A stretch of 64,000 nucleotides of DNA, from positions 153,604,258-153,668,257 of the forward strand of contig CM067081.1 in NCBI GenBank assembly GCA_034008185.1, written 5' to 3'. Shown in pieces: positions 63,134 to 64,000 of the stretch (position 1 is the stretch's first letter; the number at the start of each line of letters is the position of its first letter). Both the position numbers and the translations under genes were made by a program. This DNA comes from Gorsachius magnificus (Eukaryota; Chordata; Aves; Pelecaniformes; Ardeidae). Under the pieces are notes generated by a model, which saw only the letters and a program-made list of their open reading frames with translations, had not been told where the DNA came from and searched no databases.

Positions 63134-64000
63134 CTGAAAAAAACAAACAAACAAACAACAAAAAAACCCCACAAGCAAAAAAAAAAACAAAACAAAACAA
63201 AGAGAAAGACAAAGAAAAGACACCTCAGAACAGATAGTTGAGGCAGTTAAATCCAAAATGCAGTTTTGCTGACAGCATCCATTATACAGTGTTCCATGTG
63301 TAAGGCATTCTTATCAGTCACAATGTATTTTCACTCCAAAATTGCAAAGCAGGACTTGAAATTTCAAACCGAACACTAGTGGGCAACAAGCAGATACCTA
63401 ACCATACACATTGCACATCTCGTCACCTTGGTATATGTCAAGCATATTACACACACATACAAATATGTATACACACACCTGCATGCACAAATGAATACCT
63501 GTGTTTATTCCTAAAGTTTTCAATTTTCTTTGGTTGGTTTGTTTTTACACTAACAGTAATGCTACTAATTCTTTGCTCTTTAAAACAACAACCTTCATTA
63601 GGTACATCTGCGAGACAGAAAAATTATTTCCCCTTCCTGAAGAGAATACAGTCCTTAATGTGAATTAGATAAATCTAAGATCCTTATTATACAAGTTTAC
63701 ACAGCAACTCAACCTTGGGACTAGACAGGCTGAAAAGAGCAAGCAGAAGGACCTTGTCAAAAACAATTAAATATCATGTTCAAGAATTCATTTCAAAGAA
63801 ATGAAACAAGGAGGTTAATGAGCAGATCCTTCAAGTTCTAAGCAGGTATGTTTGGGCAGAAATGTGTTTTTTTAAATTGTAGTGTGACTATTCATTTTCG
63901 TCTATCAGACATAGAAAAAAATTCCTATATTAATGCACTACTAACAGAATGCAGCCTAAACACAAGTCAAGAGCTTAATCCTGCTGTGTGCACTTAATAT
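63134..64000 (-). other. DGKI: DGKI intron (partial) upstream of exon a
   Basis: This intron extends beyond the right edge. The part next to exon a is low-complexity. Further right there is an AC/AT-rich stretch near 63445-63490. I looked for the expected preceding exon, which should encode the accessory-domain segment ending before AALQVGG, and did not find it, so the intron is longer than 867 bp. Confidence 0.85.
63137..63201. repeat. (CAAA)n / A-rich microsatellite at the exon a acceptor
   Basis: On the plus strand runs of aaac and acaa units interrupted by accccacaagc. On the transcript strand this is a (TTTG)n and T-rich tract that ends in the acceptor cag of DGKI exon a, so it works as the polypyrimidine tract. 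Confidence 0.92.

Noticed and set aside
63134..64000. Search for the exon before exon a
   Set aside because: No segment reads the expected accessory-domain residues; the exon must lie beyond the right edge.

Overview
The window is vertebrate nuclear DNA, almost certainly from a bird. It has long AT-rich introns, small GT-AG exons, chicken-repeat-1 (CR1) LINE fragments with the typical attctatgattct 3' ends, and two solo LTRs of an avian endogenous retrovirus family that I associate with non-galliform birds (from memory, so tentative). There are no bacterial-style operons, no tRNA or rRNA genes that I can see, and no CRISPR array.

One protein-coding gene explains the window: DGKI, diacylglycerol kinase iota, on the minus strand, so transcription runs right to left. 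I rebuilt nine consecutive internal exons by eye at 63133-62934, 45977-45877, 34921-34842, 33010-32966, 28031-27962, 25898-25858, 24268-24141, 23561-23436 and 4771-4746. All have GT-AG borders, and the reading frame passes unbroken through all eight joins. Together they give 817 nt, about 272 codons. They encode the end of the kinase accessory domain and the long linker leading to the C-terminal ankyrin repeats. The N-terminus, the C1 domains, the catalytic core, the ankyrin repeats and the C-terminal tail lie outside the window: earlier exons beyond the right edge, later exons beyond the left edge.

Layout from left to right: 1-4745 is intron after the 26-nt micro-exon. 4772-23435 is an 18.7 kb intron with a CR1 copy at about 10120. 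23436-33010 is a cluster of six short exons, one of whose introns holds an LTR (26989-27536). 33011-34841 and 34922-45876 are introns; the second has a CR1 end, a duplicated GT-rich block and an unexplained exon-like segment at 36908-36983. 45978-62933 is a 17 kb intron with the second LTR (51315-51905) and a CR1 copy (56311-56929) that keeps the decayed end of its reverse transcriptase ORF. 63134-64000 is intron.

The main points for follow-up are about splicing: the exon-like segment at 36908, which would act as a poison exon if used; two exon ends where intron retention changes the C-terminus of DGKI; symmetric or paired cassette exons in the linker; and a microsatellite that serves as the polypyrimidine tract of one acceptor. 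I found no convincing new biological system and no second gene.
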